A stretch of DNA of 64,000 bases from Gnetum montanum (Eukaryota > Streptophyta > Gnetopsida > Gnetales > Gnetaceae), in NCBI GenBank assembly GCA_015680685.1, contig MNCI01005370.1, positions 145,982 through 209,981 on the forward strand, written 5' to 3'. This document shows, piece after piece, positions 12,891 to 23,999 of this stretch (position 1 is the first letter of the stretch; each line of letters opens with the position of its first letter). The notes below the pieces were generated by a model, which was not told the DNA's origin, did no database searches, and saw nothing but the letters and a program-made list of their open reading frames with translations. A program made the position numbers and the translations under genes.

Positions 12891-15800
12891 TAGTGATGAT
12901 TTTTTGGGATTGCCAACATTATGGCCTTCGGGTCTTGTAACTTTGGGAGTCATAGGATTGAAGGTGTCCTTCAAATAAGGTTTACATGCTTACTAGTCTT
13001 TGAAAACACCAAGGCCCAAATACCTCCAAATAGAATTAATGATTATGCAATGAACTAAATGTGAGTATTTTTTTTTTTGTTGTGAATGTTGAAATGGTTG
13101 GATTATGTGTTAAACTATAATTAGCTATCATAAAAGAAATTTAGCTATCTTTGTTAAGTAATGTGAGTTGTTGGAGATTCCTATTTTGTCCAATCACTTA
13201 GTCTATATAGTTCCTATAGTACATTACCTGTAACAAATAAAATTTTGCAAAAACATTTGAGCACAATTATTCCAATCTACTCCTAATTTCCCCTAGAGAG
13301 AAAGCTCCACAAGAAAACTAGAAACAAAGCAAGATTTAATGGACTTAGAAATAGAAAAGAAAATAAAAGTAGATTTGTATGAAACCTCAAATATTTAAGC
13401 AAAATAAATTAACATGAGAAAACATTTCATAATAAAGTTATTCCAATTTAATCAAACTATGAATTGTCCCAACCCTTTGAGCACAACAAGAAATTTTGTA
13501 AAGACAATCTTATTATACTACCAAAAATGCTACATAAATGACAAAGTACGAGTATCTATTTTGACTAGCTAATGGTTGTTAAGAATTGCATTTAACATAA
13601 CCTTCAAAAACTTTGACAATTTCAGGATTGAAATACTAAGCCAATACACTTTAAAATAATGAAGCTATTTTAATTGTCTTAAAATACCAAAGATTTTTCT
13701 AGATTATCTATGCTCAAAACAGGCAATTTCGTTAAGGCATTACTATTAAATTGCTCTTGTGGCTTTTCAACAAACATAAGATCTTCTATGGCTAATCTTA
13801 ATATGAGTCTAATATTTCACAAAAATAGAGCTATAAAAGTAACCTAGAGAAAATCCCAAAATTAAATGCCAAGCACAATACTACCTAAACTATTAGCTAA
13901 GCAACTAAAAAATGGGAAGAAATGAACTCACAAGATTATAACAAAGAAGCTAAATTAATGCCTTTAGCAAGCCATGCTTTTACAATCTTCAATATTCTTT
14001 AAAGTTAATTTCTCAATTCCTCCTTCTCTCATTCCATCCTTGAAGGCCCTTTTATAGTAAAATTCTACCCTTGAAGGCCCTTTTATAGTAACCTTAGGCT
14101 AGTTACATTAATCACAAAATGTTAAGGGTATTAAAAATATCTAGGAACATTAATTTATAACCACCATAGAAGTTATAACTTCCATAGGAAGTTATTAGAA
14201 ATTTGAGCTATGGTTGCCAAGTGTTTTATTAGCAACAAATATCACGGAAATAACCATAGCAAGTTACAAAAATTTGAGAAATACATGTCATAGTTGGCAA
14301 GTGTCCTATGAGTAATTATAACTTTACAAATATTAGGAAATATTGTTTTAACTTCCATAAAGAGTAATAAGTTTTTGAAAAACAAATCTCAAATCCCCAT
14401 AGAAAATAAAGTTGTAAATGTCAAATGTTTACAAATTCTTCATAAAAATCTTCTTTCAATGTTAAAAAATGACCATATATGTAGTAATGCAAATAATATT
14501 TATAAAAATAAGATTAGGTGGCCTTAGGGCTTTGTGTATTGCCACATTACTATTGATGTATAACCATATAAATGTTTACATAGTCATTATGGATTTCATG
14601 CTAGAAGTTGTGCATTCTTGGTTCTATGTTGTAGTGTCATTGTTAGCTACTACCTATCTACCTTTGCTACCCCTTTTGCTGCATGCACATGTAGATCTTG
14701 AGACACCAAAGCCTCATAGCCATGCCTATGTAAATCACTATATATTTTCCATCTATATGTGTGTCAGTAGTGATGGAGAAGAAGTCAAATTACTATTGCT
14801 TGATTTCCCATTGGTGGATGAGCTCTTTCTATGACACCATCAATCTACTCCTATTGTTTCCACAGACACCTTCTCTGCTACATCTTAGAAACAAATCCCA
14901 CATCTACCGATCAAATCTTAAGGATGAAAAAAAAATAATGAAACTTCTCAAGGCCTATAGAACTACTCTTATTACCATTGTGAAGTCACAACAAGGACAT
15001 TGATGATGTCGATACTCTGATATCTTGTTATTGATTGCCATTTTTTTCTTTCACATGTGATCTATAGTCACATTTTGACAAGGAATTTTGGAGCACAAAC
15101 AAAGCATGAGAACATCTATGGTTTTTTTGTTTTATTTTATTTTTAGATTAAGAGCTTCCATTCTAACTCTGAGGTACAATAGATCATTTTTGTGATTTTT
15201 TTATCTATTATAGATGATTGTCACAATGAAGATTATGGTTTCAATGCTATTCAAGTAGATGCATTTTTCATGATGATTGCTTTCTTAGGTTCTACCCATA
15301 TGAACTCAGTTTAGACAAGAATGGTAAATGTAGAATGTGGATGTCTAGCAACAATCCTAGAATTTTAGAATCAATTTTTATGAGCATATTAACAATATGT
15401 GTTGTTATTATATGTGGTGCTTGGGTCCTAAATTCTTGTTGTATGCAATAATACTGTGAATTTTTCTTCTTTTTTTCTCCCTTTGGATGAAATTGATAAC
15501 TGTTAAAATCCAGCATTGTACCTTTGATTTTTTATTTTCAAAATTTAGTTATTCTGATGCACAATTTTGTTTCATATTGGATAACATCTATTTAGATTTC
15601 ATGGATGCATCTGATAGCATCACCATAGATGTTGACATCAAAATATTATGTCAAATACAATCGTTATTACAAGTATTCAAAGGAATAATCTTTGTGTTTT
15701 TTAACATTTTACTTGCATACTGTGACCTATATATGAGTTCCACTTTCATAGATTATACCCCTTGTATTTTTCATTACATTACTAAACAATTTTTTCTCTT

Positions 15801-16158
15801 AATATTTACCTTTAATTTCTCAGCATAATAACTAGATTTTTGCATCCAAATACTTTTGTGTTGTGATAGACTCTAGTATACTCACAACTATATATACACT
15901 GATTTATAAAGTGTAAACCAAATTAAGTGAAACTGGTAATCCTACCAAGTATATATTGCACTCTTTCCATCAGCCTTATCCAAAATATACTCATTTCACT
16001 TATGCAATGATTAACTAGTCTCATGATTTCATCATCTTTAAATTCAAAGAAACCTATGTATCCAACTTAATAAAATTATTCCAATGTGTTAGAATAATTT
16101 TTAAAACACAAAATGTCTACTACAATCTACTCCATCATATGGCATGAATGTGCTAACA
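12891..16158 (-). repeat. Element 5 3' LTR
   Basis: Starts at tagtgatg (12891) and ends tgtgctaaca (16158). It aligns end to end with 25474-28707, for example cacttagtctatatagttcc and ccaagcacaatactacctaa in both. On the minus strand it has a U3 of about 2.1 kb, a TATA region near 14050-14095, and R-U5 of about 1.2 kb. Small ORFs inside it are chance frames. Confidence 0.85.
14036..14097 (-). promoter_or_regulatory. Duplicated TATA-box core in element 5 3' LTR
   Basis: The plus strand shows cttgaaggcccttttatagt twice in a row, about 32 bases apart. On the minus strand this gives two TATAAAAGGGCC boxes. The 5' LTR has a single copy near 26625-26650. The pair is therefore a short tandem duplication specific to this LTR. 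Confidence 0.7.
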
Positions 16159-16180
16159 TTTCTTACCCTCCTTTTTACAC
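16159..16180 (-). other. Element 5 polypurine tract
   Basis: Minus-strand AAAAAGGAGGGTAAGAAA directly abuts the 3' LTR start (tgttagca). It would prime plus-strand synthesis. Position and purine content are as expected. Confidence 0.75.
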
Positions 16181-16336
16181 CTTAGCTAAGAAACATAAAA
16201 TTTATTGGTAAAATTTCTTTTTACATAGAAAATAGAAATATTTTTTGAGAAAAACTTTCATCAAACTTAAGGTTTGATGAAATAAAAACTACATTCCTAA
16301 TAAAACTTAGGAAAATATGCAAACATAATCTCATAC

Positions 16337-16990
16337 AAACTATTCTGCAGGTGGAAAAAGAATAGTTAGATTAACTCTTTTAGGGATTCTCATATCATGA
16401 ATCCTTTCATATGTAATTTCAATAGTGGTGAATGCTCTTCTTTCCTCTTCTTGCCTAGCTGGTGCCTCAACTTGGTCTTCATAATTTTCTTTCACCACTA
16501 TCTTTGCCTCTTTTTGATCCAATTCTTTGGTTGCTAATTTTTGAGGTTCTTCCCATCTAGTTGCTTCTGCATCTTAGGATATGAAAGCCTCTCCCCAAAA
16601 ATCACCTCTATTAGACTCTCCTTGGTATTTAGCTTGGGTGTTGCATTCATGAAAGCTACCTTAAAAATTGAAATGTATAAAAAGTCCACCAATGAGAAAT
16701 ATAAACTCATCTAAAATCCAAAGTAAGAAAGGACTTTCACTAGATGCTTCACAAGAAATTACCTTACAATAGGATCTTAAGACATGCTCTTGGTAGTATC
16801 CCATGACATATGAGATAAAAGGCCTTTTTGTTGCCCTCTCTCCAAGAACCGTCTTTGTACCTCATATTTTAACACTTCACTTGTTTCTTCACTTAAGCCT
16901 TAAATTGAGAAATGATGTTTTTCCAAGTAAATCACATCTCTTTATATAATGTAAGGTAAATTTGAAATTCCCACCAATTCTAGTAACCAA
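16337..16990 (-). pseudogene. Unrecognised ORF in env-like position of element 5
   Basis: Between integrase and PPT, the minus strand stays largely open for about 210 codons with four or five stops. Visible text includes GERATKRPFISYVMGYYQEH, VISCEASSESPFLLWILDEF and a C-terminal acidic stretch (KEAKIVVKENYEDQVEAPAR). It ends at a stop just before 16337. I do not recognise a domain, and no clear signal peptide or membrane span is visible. It could be an accessory or env-position ORF of the element, or captured DNA. Confidence 0.4.
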
Positions 16991-17149
16991 CTTTGCCACT
17001 TAGCCAAAATTTATTCAATTTCCATCATCATACAACTGGCTAATTTAAATTCCACTTTTTGGTTGTTGAAATTAATTCACCACTATGTACTTATCTAACC
17101 ATCACTCCCACTTACACATCACAAGTAATGATTACTTGAGATGATATAA

Positions 17150-17420
17150 ATTTAATAATTAAACTAACACTTTAAATTAAATATTTTTAAACTAATAGTC
17201 TAACATATACATGTTTTTATAATATTATGTATACTTATCTAAGCATATGTATAGGATATATATGTTATGGTTAAATATTATAGAATTCTATATATATTAT
17301 TTACTATTTAAATTACTAATAAGCATATATATAAAAAGTTTATTACTTACTATTATGTATACTTAATATTATTATAATTACATACATATATATACATTAC
17401 TATATACATATTGTTGGCAC
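17150..17420. repeat. Low-complexity (AT)-rich tract
   Basis: Long runs of tatata, attatt and catata with no codons of note. No terminal inverted repeat was seen. Confidence 0.6.
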
Positions 17421-17559
17421 ATTGGGCCATTTTATGGAATAGTAAGGAATTATATTATTTACTTGAAAAGCTTTGGTGAAGAACGTGCTTAAAATTATGA
17501 GTAATGCAAAAAAAAATCACTAGAAAGGTCTCAAATTAAAAATCCATGTTAACCATTGT

Positions 17560-18620
17560 TAAGCTTAGTTTTATATTTGGCCTTGCCTTGCAAAAATCCA
17601 GAAAATAAAAATAAAAATCAGCAGTGCCTCCATCGTCTTGAAGATTGTGCAGCAATGAGAGCGAGAGGAGGAGGAGGCAACAGTTGGTCCATCGATTTCT
17701 AACACTGTACACTTGTTGAACGCGGCAATGGCGGTGGAACAAACACACATAAAGGCAGAGATGATAACCAGTGGAGGTTGCAGGTGAAGGCAAAGGGGAT
17801 GTAAATAATGCAGATGATCAGCAGGTTTCATTGGAGAGCTTCATTACTACCGATTTAATTTCTAATATTGTCAGATTCATGGAAGACCCTGAAGATGTCA
17901 TTCGTCTCGCCACTGTTTTAATATTTCTTTGGCATCATGCTTGAAAAAGACCTCCAATAAATCAAATTTTCATTTCTGAAACCATTTATGCTTTCAGTCT
18001 ATTCCAAATTGCAGCATTCTAGAAAAATTGCATTTTCACCAGAGCAGTGGGAGTGCAAAACCTCCAACCGTGTGGTGCTTATCACGGTATCACGGCACAG
18101 ACAGGCACCGTGAAAACTGCCATCTCCATGGGCATGGCCAAGTTCCTGAGGAACAAAACCCCTTTGCCATGGATGTGGTAGAAGAAAAAAAATCGAAACC
18201 CTCGTCCACACGCAGAAACAGAATCGTGTTTCGTTCAAACCCCAGTTTCATTATCAGATTTACTTGATAATATCAGGGCATCTTCATCTTCAAACCACCC
18301 TCTTCTCCAACACTGCCTCCACATCAGCGAGCTCTTGTTCTACGTGGCAGTCCACGTCAGTAGCTACGAAGTGATTGCATCATCAAACCCTACTGGCCAC
18401 TGCGTTGTCTTATGAATTTCATCGGCAACGCGCAGGAATACATTTTGGTTGCTGCGTTAACTGCTTCCAGAGAAAACTTCGTAATGGTGAACCTGCAATA
18501 TGAAATTTCCCAAAATAGTAGTAGTGCCCGATGCCAACGCATTTGTTATCGCCATACCAACCCATTGGACGCAGCAACGGAGACACGAAGGCACACTAAG
18601 ATAGGTGTATAACCGAATCC
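17560..18620 (+). pseudogene. Host-gene-like segment with an F-box-like motif, inside element 5
   Basis: This kilobase differs from everything around it: richer in G+C and CpG (cgcggcaatggcggt, ccgatgccaacgc), with exon-like composition. At 17828-17942 the plus frame reads SLESFITTDLISNIVRFMED then PEDVIRLAT, with a W ten residues on, ending at TGA. That fits an F-box (LP.D.I..I..FMDPEDVIRLA..S..W), the Skp1-binding part of SCF ubiquitin ligases. Later frames (FIGNAQEYILVAALTASREN; PKIVVVPDANAF) look protein-like, but I cannot name them. No intact ORF. Likely decayed host gene pieces, either captured or inserted. Confidence 0.45.
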
Positions 18621-18761
18621 GCAGAGCAGGAGATATTTTAACTGATGCTAGAGTTGCAGTTTAATCTATCACTGAAACTTACCATTAATTTAATTATTCC
18701 AAGTCTTAAAACATTATTTTTTAAACATTATTATATAAGTTACTACTCATAAAATATTTGC

Positions 18762-18851
18762 AATACTAATGTTTAAATATTTGTAATATTATATAAAATA
18801 TTTGTAATATTATACAAAATTTATAATATTTACAAATATTAATGTTAGTAT
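18762..18851. repeat. Near-perfect inverted repeat (foldback)
   Basis: Left arm from atactaatgtttaaatattt (18763) and right arm ending aaatattaatgttagtat (18851) are reverse complements over about 30 bases, with two mismatches and small indels around a loop of about 20 bases. It could be a tiny foldback or MITE-like element, or chance in A+T-rich DNA. Confidence 0.55.
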
Positions 18852-20027
18852 AAATTTCTCCTAACTTTATGTATAACTTCCTAACTACATAGCTTCCTCC
18901 TAACTAGTTGGGTAAGTTGTAACCTCCTTACTTTGGAGAAAAGTTAGCTAAGATATTTTGGAATGTAACTACCTTATAAACCTTATAAAAAGGCTTCAGG
19001 GGTAAGAAGATCAGATCATCACCAGGGAGGTCTCACATCACACTTTGGGAGACTTGGGAAGACTACTGGCTCTCACTTGGAGACACACTTTGAGTCTTGG
19101 GAGAAGTGCATTGTAAAGAAGAAATTGTGAATGATTGCTTGTAATATGGCTTGCTAAAGAAAAGATTTCAGCCTCTTTTTCATAAGTCCTATGAGTTATG
19201 TTTTATTTTTATTTTGTTTAAATTGTTTAGCTAATGGTTTAGATAGTATCATCCTTGGCAAGTAATTTTGGGATTTTTATATTGCTCTTATTGTTCTTGT
19301 TGCCCGATAGAAAATTTCTATTAAAATTTTGCCATAGAAGCGCTTGTGTTTGAACGTTTTAAGAGCATTTTAGTAGTGAATTTGGTTATTGTGCAACGTA
19401 TAAGAACTGCTATTGAGATCATTGTAAGAGAGCCTCTGCTTATAGTCATGTCGTTGAAGAATTCAATAGTCAAGAGGGTTCATAAAATCTTTGGTATTTT
19501 GATGGGACCAGAATAGCTTCTTTTTATCTTTAAAGTGAATCTCCATGGTATTTCAATCAGAAATTGTCAAGTCTTTTGAAGGTTCTGTTGAATGCAATTG
19601 TTGACATCCATTATCTAGCCAAAATGGAGTCTCGTACGTGATAGTTTACGCAGCAATTTTTGGTAACATAGTAGGATTGTCTTGAAGAAATTGCTTATTT
19701 GAGCCTTGGAAGTTTGAACAATTCATAAATATGGAATTTGAGATAGATTTATTATGAAGTGTTTACTCGTATCATTTTATCTTGTTTAAATATTTGAGGT
19801 CTACACAAATCTACTTTCTTTTCTATCTATTTCCATTGAATCTTGCTCTATTTCTAGTTTTTTTGTGGAACTATCTCTTTCTCTGGGGAAAATTAGAAGT
19901 AGATTCNNNNNNNNNNNNNNNNNNNNNNNNNNNNNNNNNNNNNNNNNNNNNTTGCCAAAGACCAACAAGCACCTAAATCCGGTTCGAGGACACTCGTTGG
20001 CGGTCGCATCCCAAACGGTCGCCAACA
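18850..20027 (+). repeat. Inverted copy of the element 5-type LTR (R-U5 part), with gap
   Basis: Reads in the opposite sense to the element 5 LTRs. A TATA region (accttataaaaaggcttcag, about 18970-18995) matches their minus-strand TATAAAAGGGCCTTCAAGGG. The text 19805-19890 matches the reverse complement of 13290-13380. It ends ggtcgccaaca (20027), the complement of the LTR start TGTTGGYGACC seen at 63661. U3 is nearly absent, so this is a truncated or short-U3 LTR. It lies just after the element 5 integrase, so it is a later insertion or rearrangement. Confidence 0.6.
19907..19951. other. Assembly gap (45 N)
   Basis: A run of N inside the inverted LTR; its true length is unknown. Frames reported across it are not real evidence. 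Confidence 0.98.
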
Positions 20028-20039
20028 CATATATTGATT

Positions 20040-21290
20040 TATGCATATATTTTAAGTTGTGGGTAGGTGTCCAAAGTAATGTTTTATGTGTAAAACATTA
20101 TATGGAAATTGCAATTCCAACCAATCTAGCTTCAATAATTTGTATGTATCTTCTAATAATTTCTTTTTGATTTGAAATGGACCATTTCATACTATTAAAA
20201 ATTTATTTGGATTCTTCATATTCTATAATAATACTAGATCACTGACCTTAAAATTTCTTTTTAGAGCCTTTCTATCAAACCACCTTTTGACTTGAGAAGT
20301 ATTCTTTAATAAACTATCTTTAGCTCTATTCATTTTGAGTTCTCTTTTCAAGAGCAAGGTCAAGAAACTTCTATCTTTAGTGATTCTCTCACTATATTTT
20401 TGCACAAAATCTAAGGCTAAACTTATAATCTTGTTTGTAATTCTTGTAGGAAAACCATAGATCAAGTTATAACTAATTCTCCAATAGCCTTCTTAAATCT
20501 AATACAATCAATCCATAATGTAGATTGCAAGTAATCAATGTAATTTCCTAGATTTCCATCCATCTAATTTTTCATGTAAGAAATGTGATTCTTATTTGTA
20601 GATTCAACTATGTCATTCCCTTGAGGATAATAATTTGAAGAAGATAATAGAAAGATGGACTTTTCCAATGCCCATCTTATAAATTCTTTAGATTGAAAAG
20701 AAAGTTCATTACTAGATACCAACACTTCAGGTAGACCAAAACAACTTAGAATATGATTTTCCAAGAACTTAATCACATCTTATGCTAAAATTTTCCTTAG
20801 AGACTTTTCTTCAAACCATTTGGTAAAGTAATTAGTATCTATGAGAATAAATTTGTGTCCTACAATTGAAGGAGTAGTTTTCCTAATAAAATCTAAACCC
20901 CATTACTAAAATTGTGTATCCATAATTACTAGTTTTAAGGGAGCTCTAGCCTTTTTTATTTTCAGTCCATGAATTTGATATTTGTAACATATTTGAAACA
21001 TTGAAATAATATCTTGGTACATACTAGGCCAATAGAAATCATAGCAAACTATATGTTGCATAGTAGACTTAGGGGATTCATAAAATAAATTAGAATGATT
21101 ATGGAATTGTTCTAGAATAGGATTGATTTAATCATTGTGAACACATTCAAACAAAACCCCTCTAAAATATTTTCTATATAAGATTTCATATTTAACCACA
21201 AATTTATTTTATTTTTTGAATAAATTTCTTTTTTGACACACAGTTAGGTTATTGAGAATCTTTTGCATATCAAGAAATTCTAAAATTTCA
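20040..21290 (-). pseudogene. Element 5 integrase
   Basis: Inserts the cDNA into the host genome. On the minus strand, a degraded HHCC region comes first (FHNHS ... FYWPSMYQDI ... FQICYKYQ). The catalytic core follows: LIDTNYFTKWFEEKSL (first D kept), then LVSSNELSFQSKEF where the second D is lost (SDNG to SSNE), then IVESTNK (E kept). The C-terminus keeps the GPF module (NGPFQIKKKLLEDTYKL) and LHIKHYFGH close to 20060. Several stops and frameshifts. The pol end abuts the inverted LTR. Confidence 0.8.
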
Positions 21291-21295
21291 TCATA

Positions 21296-21830
21296 CTAGT
21301 TTTTTTCATGAGTCTTAAGCATACATAATTCATCTTCTCTAGCCATTAACTTGGCTAATCCAATTCCTTTAATATCTTTGCATATCTCTAATGAAAATAT
21401 GAAGCCTTGAAGTTTTATGAGCCATTTCCCTCTTTTCAATCCAATTTCCTTTTGGGCTAAGAATTGTTTGACTATAGGCTCTATTAACATAATATGAACT
21501 ACTAAACTTTCCAAGTAATATTTGAAATGCTGAAGTGCATTAATGATAAAAAATTCCTATTTTTGTAAGTCTAAATATTATATCTTTGAACCTTTCAATT
21601 GATACCCAAAAAATCTAATTGGTTCATCTTGAGCTTCATTTGTTTGAGTTAGAACAATAACAATTGAATCAGTTGAAGCAAAAGCATATAACCAAAAGTC
21701 TTCTTTCAATTTTGGTTTTACCATGTATGGAGCTTCTTGAATAGCTTTTTTGATTTCTACTAAGGCTCTCTCTAATTCTTGTTTTTTCTCTACTAGAACA
21801 TCTTTTGTTAGCATATGCATCAAAGGTCTA
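21296..21830 (-). pseudogene. Element 5 RNase H next to RT (gypsy type)
   Basis: Follows RT on the minus strand. MHMLTKDVLVEKKQELERAL leads into FWLYAFASTDSIVIVLTQ (the YL.ASD.AIGAVL.Q strand of Ty3/gypsy RNase H), then PIRFFGYQLKGSKI and ALQHFKYYLESL. The first catalytic D is kept in STDS. This is the family's usual RNase H in its usual place, which makes the second RNase H at 22690-23110 the extra one. Confidence 0.7.
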
Positions 21831-21929
21831 ATAATTTTAGTGAATTTAGGGATAAATTTCTTAATGAAATTTATCTTTCCAAAAATAGATCTAAGAGACT
21901 TTTTACATGTAGGATGCTCAATATTTTGT

Positions 21930-22620
21930 ATTTCCTAAATTCGAGAGTTATCTTTAGCAATACCTTCTTAACAAATTACATGACCTAGTAAACTTCTAGA
22001 TTTAACCCCAAAGATACATTTCCTAGGATTTAATAAAATACCATACTCATGACATTTGTCAAAAACCTGTTGAAGATGATCAATATGATCTTGCTTCCTT
22101 TTTGAAAAGATAGTAATATCATCTAAATAAATCACAAAAATTTTCCTATTAAACCTTTAAAGGCTAAGTCCATTTCTCTTTGAAAAGTATCTCCAACGTT
22201 TGACCATCCAAAAAACATTCTGTGGTAACCAAAAGTTCCCCATTTGGTGATAAATTTTGTTTTATATTTATTACTCTTATCTTTCATAATTTGATTATAG
22301 CCTAAAAAACCATATAGGAAAGAATATAATTGATAACCTAATAATTTAATCAACATTTCATCAATCTTAGAAATTAGGTATTTATCTTTTTCTAAAGCTC
22401 ATTCAAATTTTTGAAATCTACACAAAGCCTAATATTGCCATTCCTCTTTCTTATTAGAATAAGGTTAGCAAGCCATGTTGAATTTTAGAATGGATATATA
22501 ATTTGGACTTGCAATAACCTCTTGATATCAACTTCCATAGCTATCTCAAATGATGGATTGAATTCTCTTTATTTTTGTTTAGCTATCTTGCAACTGTTTA
22601 TAAAAGGAATTTTATGTGTC
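21930..22620 (-). pseudogene. Element 5 reverse transcriptase
   Basis: The minus strand shows THKIPFINSC, NGNIRLCVDF-like text, DKYLISKIDEML, YSFLYGFLGYNQI, FITKWGTFGYHRMFFGWSNV and VIYLDDITIFSK (22107-22127), ending with LLNPRKCIFGVKSRSLLGH. YLDD is the catalytic motif; the first catalytic D (S.LDG.SGYNQI) has become Y (LYGFLGYNQI). Decayed by stops. Confidence 0.85.
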
Positions 22621-22689
22621 ATCATCTTCAAATACTTGTAAATGCTTTATGTTATCTAGTATTGATGATTGATGTTATTTTTCAACTAT

Positions 22690-23110
22690 TACACCTTCAT
22701 AACTTCCTATATTTTTTACATCTAATGTCGAAGTCACCTTTGCTAAGTCATCTGCTATATAATTATCTTTTCTACCTATATATTCTATTTTATAGTGATG
22801 AAATTGATCCAGCAATTTGTAGATAAGATATTTATAAGATCACAAGAATGATCTTTTTACTACACAATTACCTTTAATTTGTTCACAAACTAATCTTGAG
22901 TCTCACTTTATGGTGATTACCTTGATTTCTTTTTCCAATGTTGTTTTCATTCCAATACTCAGAGCTTCATATTTGACCTTGTTGTTAGTACAAGTAAAAG
23001 ATAGATGAATTGCTTTAAATATTTTTAGCAAATCATCTTTTCCTTGGACTACTCCAACTTATACACCTTTGGAGTTACAAGAACCATCAAATTATAGTTC
23101 CCATTCACTC
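22690..23110 (-). pseudogene. Element 5 second RNase H (archaeal-like), placed upstream of RT
   Basis: A separate type I RNase H fold between protease and RT. Minus-strand landmarks in order: WEL.FDGSCNSKG (first D), NNKVKYEALSIGMKT (E), DSRLVCEQIKG (second D), GRKDNYIADDLAKV (last D). All four catalytic residues are present, although the frame has three stops. The text is continuous in frame with the protease C-terminus through VDNLEREESQDESEWEL, so it belongs to this polyprotein. From family knowledge, plant Tat elements carry their extra RNase H after the first one, as element 4 does here. The order in element 5 is PR, RNase H, RT, RNase H, integrase. Confidence 0.75.
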
Positions 23111-23269
23111 TCATCTTGAGATTCTTCTCTTTCCAAGTTATCAACTTCTTCAAGTGTGCAAATTCTTATTGTAAAAGCTCTTATTTTAATGGCCTTATTC
23201 TTTCCACTTGAGGTAATGTTTTCATTCATCAAAGGCACGTTATATATGTATATTTGATTTGGCTCTCCT

Positions 23270-23580
23270 TTCTAAGGTAGCCACATACGAGAATAATTTG
23301 TTAATATATAACCTAAGAAATTCTTGCTCCAAATTCTACTCAACAAAAGACTATGTAAATCTAGTATATCTACCACTTGAATAGTTACTGTACTTTTAAT
23401 ATGGGGTTCATAAGCAATTTTCAATAAACCATTGGGTAGTTTATCCATAGTTTTCATTCTACTCTTGTCCACTTGAACAATCTTTTCATTTTATTTTTAA
23501 GGAATGAAACCAAGTTTCTACATATAGTCAATGACATGATGGTATATGTAGCTCCAGAATAAACCAAACAATTATGAAGA
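23270..23580 (-). pseudogene. Element 5 aspartic protease
   Basis: Minus strand: NCLVYSGATYTIMSL (active-site block; D of DSGAT replaced by Y), then VDILDLHSLLLSRIWSKNFL and LTNYSRMWLP (C-terminal block, compare LGCDWL...DWS.MWLP). Catalytically dead as written. It sits between gag and the upstream RNase H. Confidence 0.7.
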
Positions 23581-23999
23581 TATTTGTCTTTTAACTTCAT
23601 TGTCAAAAGAAAAGAAGGAGCTTCTTTATCAAGAGTACAATCATAGCTAGTTTTTGTTGTCTTATCAATGTTAGATACATAACTTAACTCTAACTCTCCA
23701 ACTCTCCTTTTACCTTTAATGAACTCTAAAGCCTTTCTTTGCTAATCTCTTCTATATAGTAATTAATATATGCTAATATTTTCCTTGAAATGTTTAAGAT
23801 CCTCAATCAAATCATATTCTTCATCTCCATAAAAGCCTGTTTTCTTCTTCCATTTATTAAGAGATTGATTTTGAGCACTTTGCTCTACTTAATCTTCTTT
23901 ACTTTTATTTTTCTCTCTTCTACTAGGTTCAAAAACCTTTCTCTTAGCAAATGGATCAAAAATGATGTCTGAAGGCCTAGAAGTAGTTAATCTTTCTTT

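Noticed and set aside
14469-15828. Several plus-strand frames of 80-120 codons
   Set aside because: They lie inside U3 of the element 5 3' LTR, and the 5' LTR does not keep the same frames open.
17536-17831. Two overlapping minus-strand frames with Cys/Leu-rich text
   Set aside because: Low-complexity frames antisense to the host-like segment; no motif, no promoter.
19782-20170. Frames spanning the N run
   Set aside because: They rely on undetermined bases and lie in an LTR.
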